From positions 1 through 60,271 of the IMG/VR virus record IMGVR_UViG_3300008261_000124: a stretch of 60,271 nucleotides of DNA. The stretch is one strand, 5' to 3'. A program made the translations under genes and the position numbers. The notes beneath the pieces were generated by a model. That model did no database searches and had not been told where the DNA came from. It worked only from the letters and a program-made list of their open reading frames with translations. Each line of letters begins with the position of its first letter. The first letter of the stretch is position 1. The DNA comes from a virus. Positions 32,384 to 40,871 of the stretch are shown here, piece after piece.

Positions 32384-33016
32384 ATGAAAGCTGACATAAA
32401 ACATAAAAATCTATCTGGTATTTACATGATTAGAAACCTAATAAATAATAAAGTTTATATAGGTAAATCTTTAAATATATATGCTAGAATAATTGAGCAT
32501 ACTTATAAATTAAATAAAGGATTATCTGATAGTTCTCATTTACAAAGTTCATGGTTAAAACATGGTTCAAAAAACTTTGACTATTCAATATTAGAAATAA
32601 TTAAAGATACAGATGAAATTGCTAGAAGAGAATTATTTTGGATGCATGCTTTAAAAACTTTAGATAAAAATTATGGTTATAACTTAAGATCTGATAGTGA
32701 TTCTGAAATGATAGTTCATGAATCTACAAGAAAAAAAATATCTAATAGACTTAAGAAAGAATGGGCTAAAGGTATAAGAAAAGATCACGGAAAAAAACTT
32801 TCAGCTAATTGGAAAATAAATCCAGGTAGAGTTCAATTACAATCTAAAGTAATGTCTAAAGTATTAACTAAATATGAATATGTAATAAATGGTAGAAAGC
32901 TTAATTATAAAAGATTAAAAAGATGCGGTTTAAAAAATGTTATAGCAACTTTTTATAAACAAAATAGTAATAAAGTAATTTTTAAAGGTATAGTAATAGA
33001 AAGAATAAAAACATGA
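32384..33016 (+). CDS. GIY-YIG homing endonuclease inserted in the DNA polymerase gene
   Basis: The product is 210 residues. The nuclease domain begins SGIYMIRNLINNKVYIGKSLNIYARIIEH (GIY...YIG, Arg in YARIIEH), with a Glu in RRELFWMHAL. A NUMOD3-like basic segment follows (STRKKISNRLKKEWAKG, then KDHGKKLSANW). No group I core motifs (R/S) are found between 32340 and 33015. Its stop overlaps the next start in ATGA. It splits the polymerase much as MobE-type genes split T4-like phage genes. Confidence 0.88.
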   Translation: MKADIKHKNLSGIYMIRNLINNKVYIGKSLNIYARIIEHTYKLNKGLSDSSHLQSSWLKHGSKNFDYSILEIIKDTDEIARRELFWMHALKTLDKNYGYNLRSDSDSEMIVHESTRKKISNRLKKEWAKGIRKDHGKKLSANWKINPGRVQLQSKVMSKVLTKYEYVINGRKLNYKRLKRCGLKNVIATFYKQNSNKVIFKGIVIERIKT

Positions 33017-33501
33017 TACAGAAAAAAGCTAAGTATAAAGGATTATTTGAGTTTGAAAACATGGCTTTACATAAAAACAAAAGTTTTTTAATCATACCTA
33101 AAGCTTTGAGTGCATACTTTATTGATAACAAATTGCCAGAACAGTTTTTACAAGAAAATAGAAATATACTAGACTATTGTGCAGGTGTAAAAATCAAAGG
33201 TGACTGGGAATTTCAACAGACTTGTGTTATTGATAGAGAAATAACAAGACAAACCTTACAGAAAACACTTAGATATTATATATCAAATAATGGTTGTAAA
33301 ATTTATAAAGTAAATAAATCTGACAAAAGAGAAATACAACTTGAATCAGGCAAGTGGATGCAAACTTTATTTAATGTATATAAAAATAAAGCTTGGGAAG
33401 ACTATAACATAGATGAGTCCTATTATTTGGACAAAATCTATAGAGAGATTAATAATATTATACCTAAAGTTAGTAAACAACTTAATCTTTTTGAACAATG
33501 A
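33013..33501 (+). CDS. Family B DNA polymerase, C-terminal (thumb) fragment
   Basis: The product is 162 residues, MIQKKAKYKGLFEFENMALHKNKSFLIIPKALS. The KAKYKGLFEF beta segment normally follows the NNYIGIY end of the palm fragment directly, so the two ORFs were one gene. It has its own ATG, overlapping the endonuclease stop by four bases, so the polymerase may assemble from two chains. The C-terminus KQLNLFEQ resembles a sliding-clamp-binding peptide (QLNLF). Confidence 0.75.
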   Translation: MIQKKAKYKGLFEFENMALHKNKSFLIIPKALSAYFIDNKLPEQFLQENRNILDYCAGVKIKGDWEFQQTCVIDREITRQTLQKTLRYYISNNGCKIYKVNKSDKREIQLESGKWMQTLFNVYKNKAWEDYNIDESYYLDKIYREINNIIPKVSKQLNLFEQ

Positions 33502-33683
33502 TAAACAACATAAATGATCCCTCAAAAGAGGGGTCAAATGAACTTAATAAGGTTCCCGGTGAAGAACACAATAAAAGTAAAATCAAAATGTCTATTCAAG
33601 CTGATTTAGAAGATTTGATCAAGGAGATGGAAGAAGAAGAAAAGAATAAAGAACCATGGAGACAGAAGTATATAAAAAAATAG
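33498..33683 (+). CDS. Small acidic helical protein (61 aa)
   Basis: A Lys/Glu-rich protein with SIQADLEDLIKEMEEEEKNKE. A hairpin GATCCCTC/GAGGGGTC (33516-33535, AAAA loop) lies near the start of the coding sequence. It overlaps the polymerase fragment by four bases. Function is unknown. Confidence 0.45.
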   Translation: MINNINDPSKEGSNELNKVPGEEHNKSKIKMSIQADLEDLIKEMEEEEKNKEPWRQKYIKK

Positions 33684-33686
33684 AAT

Positions 33687-34034
33687 ATGACAAGAGAAGA
33701 ATTTAATACTATAGTAGCAAGGAGGCAAGAGCTTATTAATAATGTTTTAGCTAGTAAAGGTACCGAGTACTCTGCAGGTAATCAAGATGCTTTTCACAAT
33801 TTTAAAAAAGCTATTGGTTTAAGTTTTCATAATACTCAAGAAAAAGTAGCTTGGGAATTTGCAGTAAAACACTTTCAATCAATAAAAGATATGTTGGATC
33901 ATTTATCTATAGATGGTTTTAATGGTCACCCAAAAACAGAATATGTTGAAGAAAAAATTGGTGATGCTATAAATTATCTTATATTAATAGAAGGAATGAT
34001 TAAAGAAAGAATAAAAAACTATAATAAACTTTAA
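33687..34034 (+). CDS. Nmad1/DUF1599-like nucleotide-modification associated protein
   Basis: The product is 115 residues. GTEYSAGNQDAFHNFKKAIGLSF, then EFAVKHFQSIKDMLDHL and VEEKIGDAINYLILIEGMI fit the nucleotide modification associated domain 1 pattern as I know it (KgxEYa..D.l.NF...KH..SI...E.i.DaiNY). It probably helps handle modified or precursor nucleotides with the MazG-like neighbour; the reaction is unknown. Confidence 0.6.
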   Translation: MTREEFNTIVARRQELINNVLASKGTEYSAGNQDAFHNFKKAIGLSFHNTQEKVAWEFAVKHFQSIKDMLDHLSIDGFNGHPKTEYVEEKIGDAINYLILIEGMIKERIKNYNKL

Positions 34035-34047
34035 AAACAAAAAAAAA

Positions 34048-34446
34048 ATGGAAAAACCTTTAAAATCTGTAGCTGCTTTTCATAAAGCTTTTTTACAACA
34101 AGATGGAGAAAAACCAAGATTAATAGATGTTGACTCTTATGATTTAAGATTCAAATTAATGAAAGAAGAAAATGAAGAATATCTTGAGGCATGTGCTGCA
34201 AATAATCTTGTAGATATAGCTGATGCATTAGGAGATCAACTATATATTCTATGTGGTACTATTTTAAAACATGGTATGCAAAATATTATTGAAGATGTAT
34301 TTGATGAAATACACAGAAGTAATATGAGTAAACTGGATGAAAATGGAAACCCTATTTTTAGAGAGGATGGTAAAATACTTAAAAGTAGTAGATACTTTAA
34401 ACCAGATCTCAGTAAAATAGTTATTGCATCCCTTGCTGATAACTAA
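34048..34446 (+). CDS. MazG/PRA-PH-like nucleotide pyrophosphohydrolase
   Basis: The product is 132 residues. LRFKLMKEENEEYLEACAANN carries the EExxE metal site, and VDIADALGDQLYILCGTILKHG carries the second DxxxD pair. EIHRSNMSKLDENGNPIFREDGKI is a typical tail of phage HisE/MazG-superfamily proteins. It hydrolyses NTPs or dNTPs to monophosphates, possibly cleaning dUTP alongside ThyX and UDG. It is the last gene of the plus block. Confidence 0.85.
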   Translation: MEKPLKSVAAFHKAFLQQDGEKPRLIDVDSYDLRFKLMKEENEEYLEACAANNLVDIADALGDQLYILCGTILKHGMQNIIEDVFDEIHRSNMSKLDENGNPIFREDGKILKSSRYFKPDLSKIVIASLADN

Positions 34447-34451
34447 CTAAT

Positions 34452-34487
34452 AATAGGCTACCTCAAAAGGGTAGCCTATTTTTTTTA
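34452..34487. terminator. Bidirectional terminator between convergent blocks
   Basis: AATAGGCTACC (34452-34462) pairs with GGTAGCCTATT (34470-34480), 11 perfect pairs, followed by a T-run on the plus strand. Only a short AT-rich flank stands upstream for the minus strand. It lies between the MazG-like stop (34446) and the giant minus-strand gene stop (34485). Confidence 0.85.
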
Positions 34488-37400
34488 TTGTCTACTAAAT
34501 GTTTCAAAAGATTGTAAACCTTTAACAGGATCTACTTGACTTCCAGAGAAACCTAACATTGTTCCTAAATGGTTCCATATTTTAGCTTCTCCTTCTTTTT
34601 GCCACTCATAAGGACCTGTATCTTTTTTGTAAAATAAATCTTCATTTTCACCAGGCATAGCATGTAGGGCAATATCAGTTAATATTTTAGAATAAGATGT
34701 AATAGTTGGACCAAAGGCAAGTGATGTTGAACTTGTTAAATCAAGATAGTTATTCAAACCTACTCCTGGTAGTGGTATAAAACTTTGGTTTTCAGCTTGT
34801 GTTTTTAGCATTAGAGTAAGAGCATGGTTTGATAACCACCCTGTTAATTCAAAATCATCTTCCCCTAATGCACCAGATTTAGCTCTTAATTTTTCAAATC
34901 TATCTTCATCATCATCATCATAACCAAACAATAGAGAAGCTACCATAGATACTATTAATATTTGTGCAGCATCCATAAGCATTCTAGCCATTGCTCTTTT
35001 TTCAGATTTTTGAAGATATTTTATATGTTTACCTAATGTAGCTATTGTTTTTGCTATAGCAATTGTAGCTTCTACATAATATCCTGCTCTTATAGTACCT
35101 AATGCAAAGTTTGCACGGTCTTTACCAAATCTGTTCATAAACATACTTGTAAAGTATCTTCTCATGAAAGCAAATAACCTATAAGCAAAAAAAGCTTGAG
35201 CTTGAGGTTGTTCAAATTTAGCAAAAGCACCATTGAGATCTTTAAACTTCTCATGTACAGCATTTTGCATTTTTACAAACTCTTTACCTAATACAGCTTT
35301 TTCTTGACCGTTTTCATCTACTTCATAAGTGATTCCATAAGTAGCATCTACACCTTCTTTTAGAACCATCTTACCAGACTTATCTAATTCAAAAGCATCT
35401 GCATAAGCTATACTAGTTTCTACACCATTTACAATTCTTGGAATTTGTTTATGATACATCATAGAATAGAATAGCTGTAAACCACCTTCCATCTCCATGA
35501 ATTTTCTAGGGCTATACACAAAACTTAAACTAGCTAGATCTTTAGCAAAAGTTCTTGATGCATCTTTACCCAAACTTTCATCTGCTTTACCTTGTAATGG
35601 ATCCATAAGCATTATGAGTTGAGTATCTAATGTATTATAGTTACCACCCCATATTCTAGTAGTCCATTCATTCATTGCTGTCTTACTTCTTATTTTACCT
35701 TTACCCATAGAGACAAAGTCAAAATATTCACCAGCTGTTGCTTCAACATTTAACTGCCAAAGAATACCCCAGTAGTTTTTTACAGCAGATGGTAAGTTTA
35801 ATGCAAAGTAATTAATAGATGCTCCTTTTGTAATACCAGCAGTTACTTTATTAATCCAATCAAGATGTTTTTCATCAAAGACCTTACCTTTAAATTCTCG
35901 GTTATAAAGAGCTTTAAAACCAGCAACTCTATTACTTGTACCTTTATTACCAAACAAAGCTTTTACACTATCTCTCATAGTACCTTGTTTGTTTCTAATT
36001 TTATCAAGTTCTCTTGCTGCTTCATCTAAATTTTCTAGTGTATTCATCATGGCCTGGGCAACTGGAGATATTTCATTAAATACTCTTTGTTTTTCAGCCT
36101 GAAGCATATACAAATTAAAAGATGTTATAAGATCATAAGACACTTCTTCAATAGGAATATTAGACAAACCTCTCATAGGAATTTTATCTACAACAGGATC
36201 TAATAAAGCATTTTTAGCCATTGCTAGTTTTTCATAATCTTCTTCAAACTGAACATTGCCTAATTCATCTTCAACATCAATTTCTTCCCTAGATTCTATA
36301 TTAGCTTCTTCTTTAGACTTACCACTAAGAGTAGCAGCCATACCTCTACCCACACTTTTTATTCTATCAACCCATCTTTTTAAAGGTCTACCTGTTCTTA
36401 ATCTTTCAAGATTATCTTTAATAGGAAATCTTGGAATATCTAAATATAATTTTTGAGATTTATCAAGACCTATTTGATTATCAACATGATATTCTGTAAA
36501 GGCTTTTAGTAAAGCAGCTTTTTTAGAATCTTTGATAATTTCATAATAAGCATGATTTATAAATGGAGAATCTTGAGGTGCTCCCTGTTCTTTACTTAAA
36601 GGAAGATATTCACCCCGGTTATTAACAAACTGAGCTTTTTCTTCTTTAGTCATGTTAGGCTTGATGGTTTTAAATTCATCTTTTATTTTGAAAAAGAAAA
36701 ATCTAGAACTAGGAATACCATTTATTTCATAGGTTTGTCCTTCAAACTTAACTTTAGTTTTTTCTATATAAGGAACATCAGGATTTTTTTCAATAGGAAT
36801 AACAACACTCCAAGCATTTAGTCTTTCATATTTGTATTTCTTTGTACCATCTGAAGTCATGTAATATCTTTTTACATGATTTTCATTAAACCATTTAGCA
36901 AATGATGGTTTTTTAAGTAAAGTACCTTCTAATAATTTAATATCACTAAGAAGTGAATCAGCCTCATCTAATTTTCTAGGTTTAGCATTAATAGCAATTA
37001 GATTTTGGTTTAATTCATCCATGTAATACTCAGTAGGCTCTTTAAACTGCAATTCAGCAAGTTCTTTTAAAACTTCTTTTATTCTAAGTTTAGTAGCTGT
37101 ACTAAGATTAATCTGATCATTTTGAGATTTAAACTGAATATCATTAATTTTTTCTTGAATATTCTTAAGCTTTTCTAAAATTTTAGCTCTATTGGCCATT
37201 TTAGAAGGATCAGTCTGACCATAAGAATCTTTATATCCAGATAAAATAGCTGTTCTTTCTTTATAAAGTGCATCTACTTTATATTCATCAGGTAAATCTT
37301 TAGATAATTCAGCTAAAGTATCATATAATTCAGCTTGTCTATCATAATAAGCTTGTGTATATTTTACTCTACTGTTTTGTTTTAACCATTTATATTGTAA

Positions 37401-40073
37401 ATCTTTAAACTCATCAGTTAAAGTACCATCAGGATTATATTTTGCTATGTTAGAATATCTAGGATCTGTAGCTAACAAATTAGAAAAAGCTTCAAATTCT
37501 CTTTGAAACTGACCTTTTTTAGGAATAGCATCATAATACTTACCCATTCTTTTTCTATGAGCAGTTAAATCCCTTGCTATTTTTTGGTCTTTTTGATCTT
37601 TAAGATTTCCATTCTCATCAAAAATAGAGTAAAGTCTTTCTCTCTGTTTTAATAAATTATCTAGTATACTATTGTTTTCAAATGTATCTAGTTCATTAGG
37701 ATTATCAGCTCTAAACTTTTTTATCTCAAGATTTATTTCTTCTAACTTCATGAAAGCATCATAGTTCTCATTTTCAAGAACTTTTCTGTCTTCATAATAT
37801 GACTTAACATATTCTCTATTAAAGTATTTATTTAAGAATTCTTCTTTTTTCTTATAAGCTTCTTTTAACTTTTCTGGATCATTAGCCTTTTTAGCATCTT
37901 CAATATCTTGCTCTAGCATGGCAACTTCATACCTACCACTAGTTGTTGGTGCCATTAAAGATAATACAGCTTGTTTAGTTAGTCTACCGTTTTCATCTCT
38001 TCCGGCTTTTGTATCTGTTATAATATATTCACCAAACTCTTTTCTAGGATCATTCCCTGTAATACCTAAAGACTCCATAAGAGGCTGAATAGTCTCAGAA
38101 AATTTTCTAGATCTTAAGAAAGCATTAGCTGTAATATCTGATGTATGTTTCTTTAAGAATAAAGCAAAAGTTGAAAGAATAGGATCAGGATTTGTAGTAT
38201 AACTCTCAAACATTGTACTCCAAAAATTAGAGTCACCAAGTTCACCAGTATACAATTTTTTTATTTTATCCTCATCAAATGTATATTTCTTCTTTTTTTC
38301 TTTTAGTTCTTTTATAAGCTTATCTCTATAAGAATCAGCAGGCATTTCTTCTAGCCTTTTGATTTCTTCATCAATATTCTTTGTTATATTTTCTGAAAAA
38401 TAGTTAAGTAAATCTGTAGTAGATTTTACAGCACCATCTTCTTGTATAGTAACAAAAGTTTCTTTACCTTTTTTAACAGAAGCATCTAATGTAGCAACAA
38501 ATCTAAAAACATAACTATCTTTGGGAATACCAGCTTCAATCATTGCTCTTTCAGTTTGATCAATGAAATCACCCCATTGTTTTAATAAATCATGAGCATA
38601 AGCTACATCTTTTAGTTTGTCTACAGGTTTAGCATTACTTGCTGCAATGGTTTCTAAATACTTATTAATTTCAGTAAGAGTTTTATCTAATGTAAATAGA
38701 GAATTTATTAATGCTTTAGTTCTAAAAGAAAGAGTAAGATCAGCATAGTTTTTTACTTTAGAAGGATCTACATCTTTTAATCTCTCAGCAATATCTCTTA
38801 AATATCCACCTGCTTCTTCATCAGCAATAACCTTTTTTATATCCCAGTAAGGTTTTGCTTTTGTAAGTCTTAATTGTCTATCATTGAACATTATAAAATT
38901 ATCAATAACACCCATAAGTTTACTTTCAGCTTCTGCAGTTTTTATAGCATCAGTAATTTCTTTTGCAGCTTTTTCTAATTCATTATTATAAGAATTTATA
39001 GTTTCTGCATTAACTTCTTCATTTTCAAGTTTAAAGTTTTCATTCTCTACCATTTTAACAAAAGATGAAACACTATCATTAGGAGTAAGCTTTTCTACTT
39101 TTACAGTTCCAAATTGTTTTCTTATTCTTTGTTTGATGTGATACATCAGATTATTCTTTATAAAAGCATCAAATGCTTCACTCATAAGACCTGCATTAAC
39201 ATTAGTACCAGCATTTTTTACTGATGCATAATATTTAAGAGATTCAGCTAAAACTAATTCTTTATATAAATCAGAATCTTTATTTATTATTGTTGGATAT
39301 TTATCATTTATAATCTCTTGAATATCAGCTGCTTGTGGAGTTTTAAGAAATCTTTCATAAATAGCATTAAAAGTATCTTTAGCATTTAGTCTTAAAGTAT
39401 GAATTAAAGGTAAAGCAATATCAGCAAAGTTGCTATTCAATGATATTTTATCCTCAACTAAATGTATTTTGTTATTGATGATAAATACAGATTGTCCTTG
39501 ATAAGGAGTAGCAGTTTTTGTTAGAATATTATTAGCTTCTTGGGTTGTTACAATTATAAAATCCCTACCTAAATTTTCACCAAACTTGTAGAGAAATTCA
39601 TCTTTTCTCATCTTGTTTTGTAAATCAATAGCTGTTATTGGTTCTACAAATTCTTCTGGTACTTCATTAGCCAATTCTTCAAGAGTTTGGAATCTTTTAG
39701 CAGCAATTTCTTTTTCTTCCTCAGTTCTTTTTATAATTTCTCCTTGAAACAATTTATCTAAATAATCATTATTTGCAAGCCATTGTTTATAAACATCTTC
39801 ATTAAACATACCTTCTTGAGCATCATTTATCATGTCAAGAAGAGTAGTGCTATAATCATACTTTTGTCTTTTAACTAATGGAACATATTTATTAAGTAAA
39901 GCAGCTGCTTTTATAGGTTCAGCTTCAGTAAATAGAAAAAATGCCCCGGCAACAGGCTCAGGTAAAACATCTTCTCTAGATGACATCCATACTTTCCAAG
40001 TATTATTTTCACCTATAGTATTTTCTAGAGCTAACCAGTCTGGGGCAGTTTTAAGAGGACAAGATCCTTTCAT
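34485..40073 (-). CDS. Giant virion/cargo protein (1862 aa), RNA polymerase module
   Basis: It is the last gene of the late minus-strand series, one base after the 263-residue gene. The N-terminus has CPLKTAPDWLALENTIGENN. Long stretches are charged coiled coil (for example near residues 760-1000). Near the C-terminus a hydrophobic segment AAQILIVSMVASLLFGY (about 1692-1708) precedes a poly-Asp DDDDEDRF. No enzymatic motif was found. Genes of this size and position in crAss-like phages are packaged with the virion RNA polymerase; a role in ejection or transcription is inferred. Confidence 0.6.
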   Translation of the reverse strand: MKGSCPLKTAPDWLALENTIGENNTWKVWMSSREDVLPEPVAGAFFLFTEAEPIKAAALLNKYVPLVKRQKYDYSTTLLDMINDAQEGMFNEDVYKQWLANNDYLDKLFQGEIIKRTEEEKEIAAKRFQTLEELANEVPEEFVEPITAIDLQNKMRKDEFLYKFGENLGRDFIIVTTQEANNILTKTATPYQGQSVFIINNKIHLVEDKISLNSNFADIALPLIHTLRLNAKDTFNAIYERFLKTPQAADIQEIINDKYPTIINKDSDLYKELVLAESLKYYASVKNAGTNVNAGLMSEAFDAFIKNNLMYHIKQRIRKQFGTVKVEKLTPNDSVSSFVKMVENENFKLENEEVNAETINSYNNELEKAAKEITDAIKTAEAESKLMGVIDNFIMFNDRQLRLTKAKPYWDIKKVIADEEAGGYLRDIAERLKDVDPSKVKNYADLTLSFRTKALINSLFTLDKTLTEINKYLETIAASNAKPVDKLKDVAYAHDLLKQWGDFIDQTERAMIEAGIPKDSYVFRFVATLDASVKKGKETFVTIQEDGAVKSTTDLLNYFSENITKNIDEEIKRLEEMPADSYRDKLIKELKEKKKKYTFDEDKIKKLYTGELGDSNFWSTMFESYTTNPDPILSTFALFLKKHTSDITANAFLRSRKFSETIQPLMESLGITGNDPRKEFGEYIITDTKAGRDENGRLTKQAVLSLMAPTTSGRYEVAMLEQDIEDAKKANDPEKLKEAYKKKEEFLNKYFNREYVKSYYEDRKVLENENYDAFMKLEEINLEIKKFRADNPNELDTFENNSILDNLLKQRERLYSIFDENGNLKDQKDQKIARDLTAHRKRMGKYYDAIPKKGQFQREFEAFSNLLATDPRYSNIAKYNPDGTLTDEFKDLQYKWLKQNSRVKYTQAYYDRQAELYDTLAELSKDLPDEYKVDALYKERTAILSGYKDSYGQTDPSKMANRAKILEKLKNIQEKINDIQFKSQNDQINLSTATKLRIKEVLKELAELQFKEPTEYYMDELNQNLIAINAKPRKLDEADSLLSDIKLLEGTLLKKPSFAKWFNENHVKRYYMTSDGTKKYKYERLNAWSVVIPIEKNPDVPYIEKTKVKFEGQTYEINGIPSSRFFFFKIKDEFKTIKPNMTKEEKAQFVNNRGEYLPLSKEQGAPQDSPFINHAYYEIIKDSKKAALLKAFTEYHVDNQIGLDKSQKLYLDIPRFPIKDNLERLRTGRPLKRWVDRIKSVGRGMAATLSGKSKEEANIESREEIDVEDELGNVQFEEDYEKLAMAKNALLDPVVDKIPMRGLSNIPIEEVSYDLITSFNLYMLQAEKQRVFNEISPVAQAMMNTLENLDEAARELDKIRNKQGTMRDSVKALFGNKGTSNRVAGFKALYNREFKGKVFDEKHLDWINKVTAGITKGASINYFALNLPSAVKNYWGILWQLNVEATAGEYFDFVSMGKGKIRSKTAMNEWTTRIWGGNYNTLDTQLIMLMDPLQGKADESLGKDASRTFAKDLASLSFVYSPRKFMEMEGGLQLFYSMMYHKQIPRIVNGVETSIAYADAFELDKSGKMVLKEGVDATYGITYEVDENGQEKAVLGKEFVKMQNAVHEKFKDLNGAFAKFEQPQAQAFFAYRLFAFMRRYFTSMFMNRFGKDRANFALGTIRAGYYVEATIAIAKTIATLGKHIKYLQKSEKRAMARMLMDAAQILIVSMVASLLFGYDDDDEDRFEKLRAKSGALGEDDFELTGWLSNHALTLMLKTQAENQSFIPLPGVGLNNYLDLTSSTSLAFGPTITSYSKILTDIALHAMPGENEDLFYKKDTGPYEWQKEGEAKIWNHLGTMLGFSGSQVDPVKGLQSFETFSRQ

Positions 40074-40074
40074 T

Positions 40075-40866
40075 TTAACATTCGCTTTTTTTGTTGTTAA
40101 TATCTTCTTCTGATGGTGAAATATGTTTGTTTACAATGTCATCTATAGATGGAGCTCCTGTAACACTAGGATCACTTATTCCAAAAGCATCATTAAGTTT
40201 GTTAGACAAATATATTGATAATTCTTGGTTTGTAGAGGATTCCTCTTCAGTAAAAGGAATGATGTTACCTTCTTCATCCATAGTCCAGCTACCTTCTTTA
40301 CGTCTTTCTATGTCTTCTTCTTTAGAAAGGTCTTCTGTTTCATATTCTTCTTCTGGTGTAGTAAAATCTATAGTTTTTTGAATACCTATTTGTGGTTTAC
40401 TTATCAGTAAAGATGGTGATTGTCTAGGATTAATTTCTACAATAATAACATCTTCAATTGTAGTATTTTTTAACTTAAAAATATCAGGATATTGAGTTGC
40501 AATTTCTTGCATTATTTTAAGATTAGGCTCAAAGATCTCTTTCCTATTGGCAGTTTTAACACTCATACCAACATTCCATCCTTTTACTATAAAAATTTTA
40601 TCATTAGATTTAGCAAGAACTCCCTGTAAATAATCTAGAATACCTCTTTCAGTAAGATATTGGTTGGCTTTGAGACCTCTTTGTATTTTCTGTAGTTTGT
40701 TTTTATTAATATTTAATAAAAAATTTTTGGCTTCACTTACAGTAGGGATATAATCAGAGTCTGGTTTACCCTGATTATATCTTCTTATTAAGCCTTCAGC
40801 AATAGTGCTTCCATATCTTTTTTCTAAGTTTTTATACTCCTTAGTTGATTTATTTATACAAGTCAT
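40075..40866 (-). CDS. Small partner protein between the giant late genes (263 aa)
   Basis: MTCINKSTKEYKNLEKRYGSTIAEGLIRRYNQGKPDSDYIPT is a helical opening; a middle beta-rich part and an acidic tail (EEDIERRKEGSWTMDEEGNIIPFTEEE) follow. It sits between the two giant genes with gaps of 1 and 5 bases, so it is co-transcribed. The Cys3 opening resembles the CPLK start of the downstream protein. No function is recognised. Confidence 0.55.
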   Translation of the reverse strand: MTCINKSTKEYKNLEKRYGSTIAEGLIRRYNQGKPDSDYIPTVSEAKNFLLNINKNKLQKIQRGLKANQYLTERGILDYLQGVLAKSNDKIFIVKGWNVGMSVKTANRKEIFEPNLKIMQEIATQYPDIFKLKNTTIEDVIIVEINPRQSPSLLISKPQIGIQKTIDFTTPEEEYETEDLSKEEDIERRKEGSWTMDEEGNIIPFTEEESSTNQELSIYLSNKLNDAFGISDPSVTGAPSIDDIVNKHISPSEEDINNKKSEC

Positions 40867-40871
40867 AGTAC

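Noticed and set aside
32340-33015. Group I intron between polymerase fragments
   Set aside because: No P/Q/R/S core motifs; the space is filled by the endonuclease gene only.
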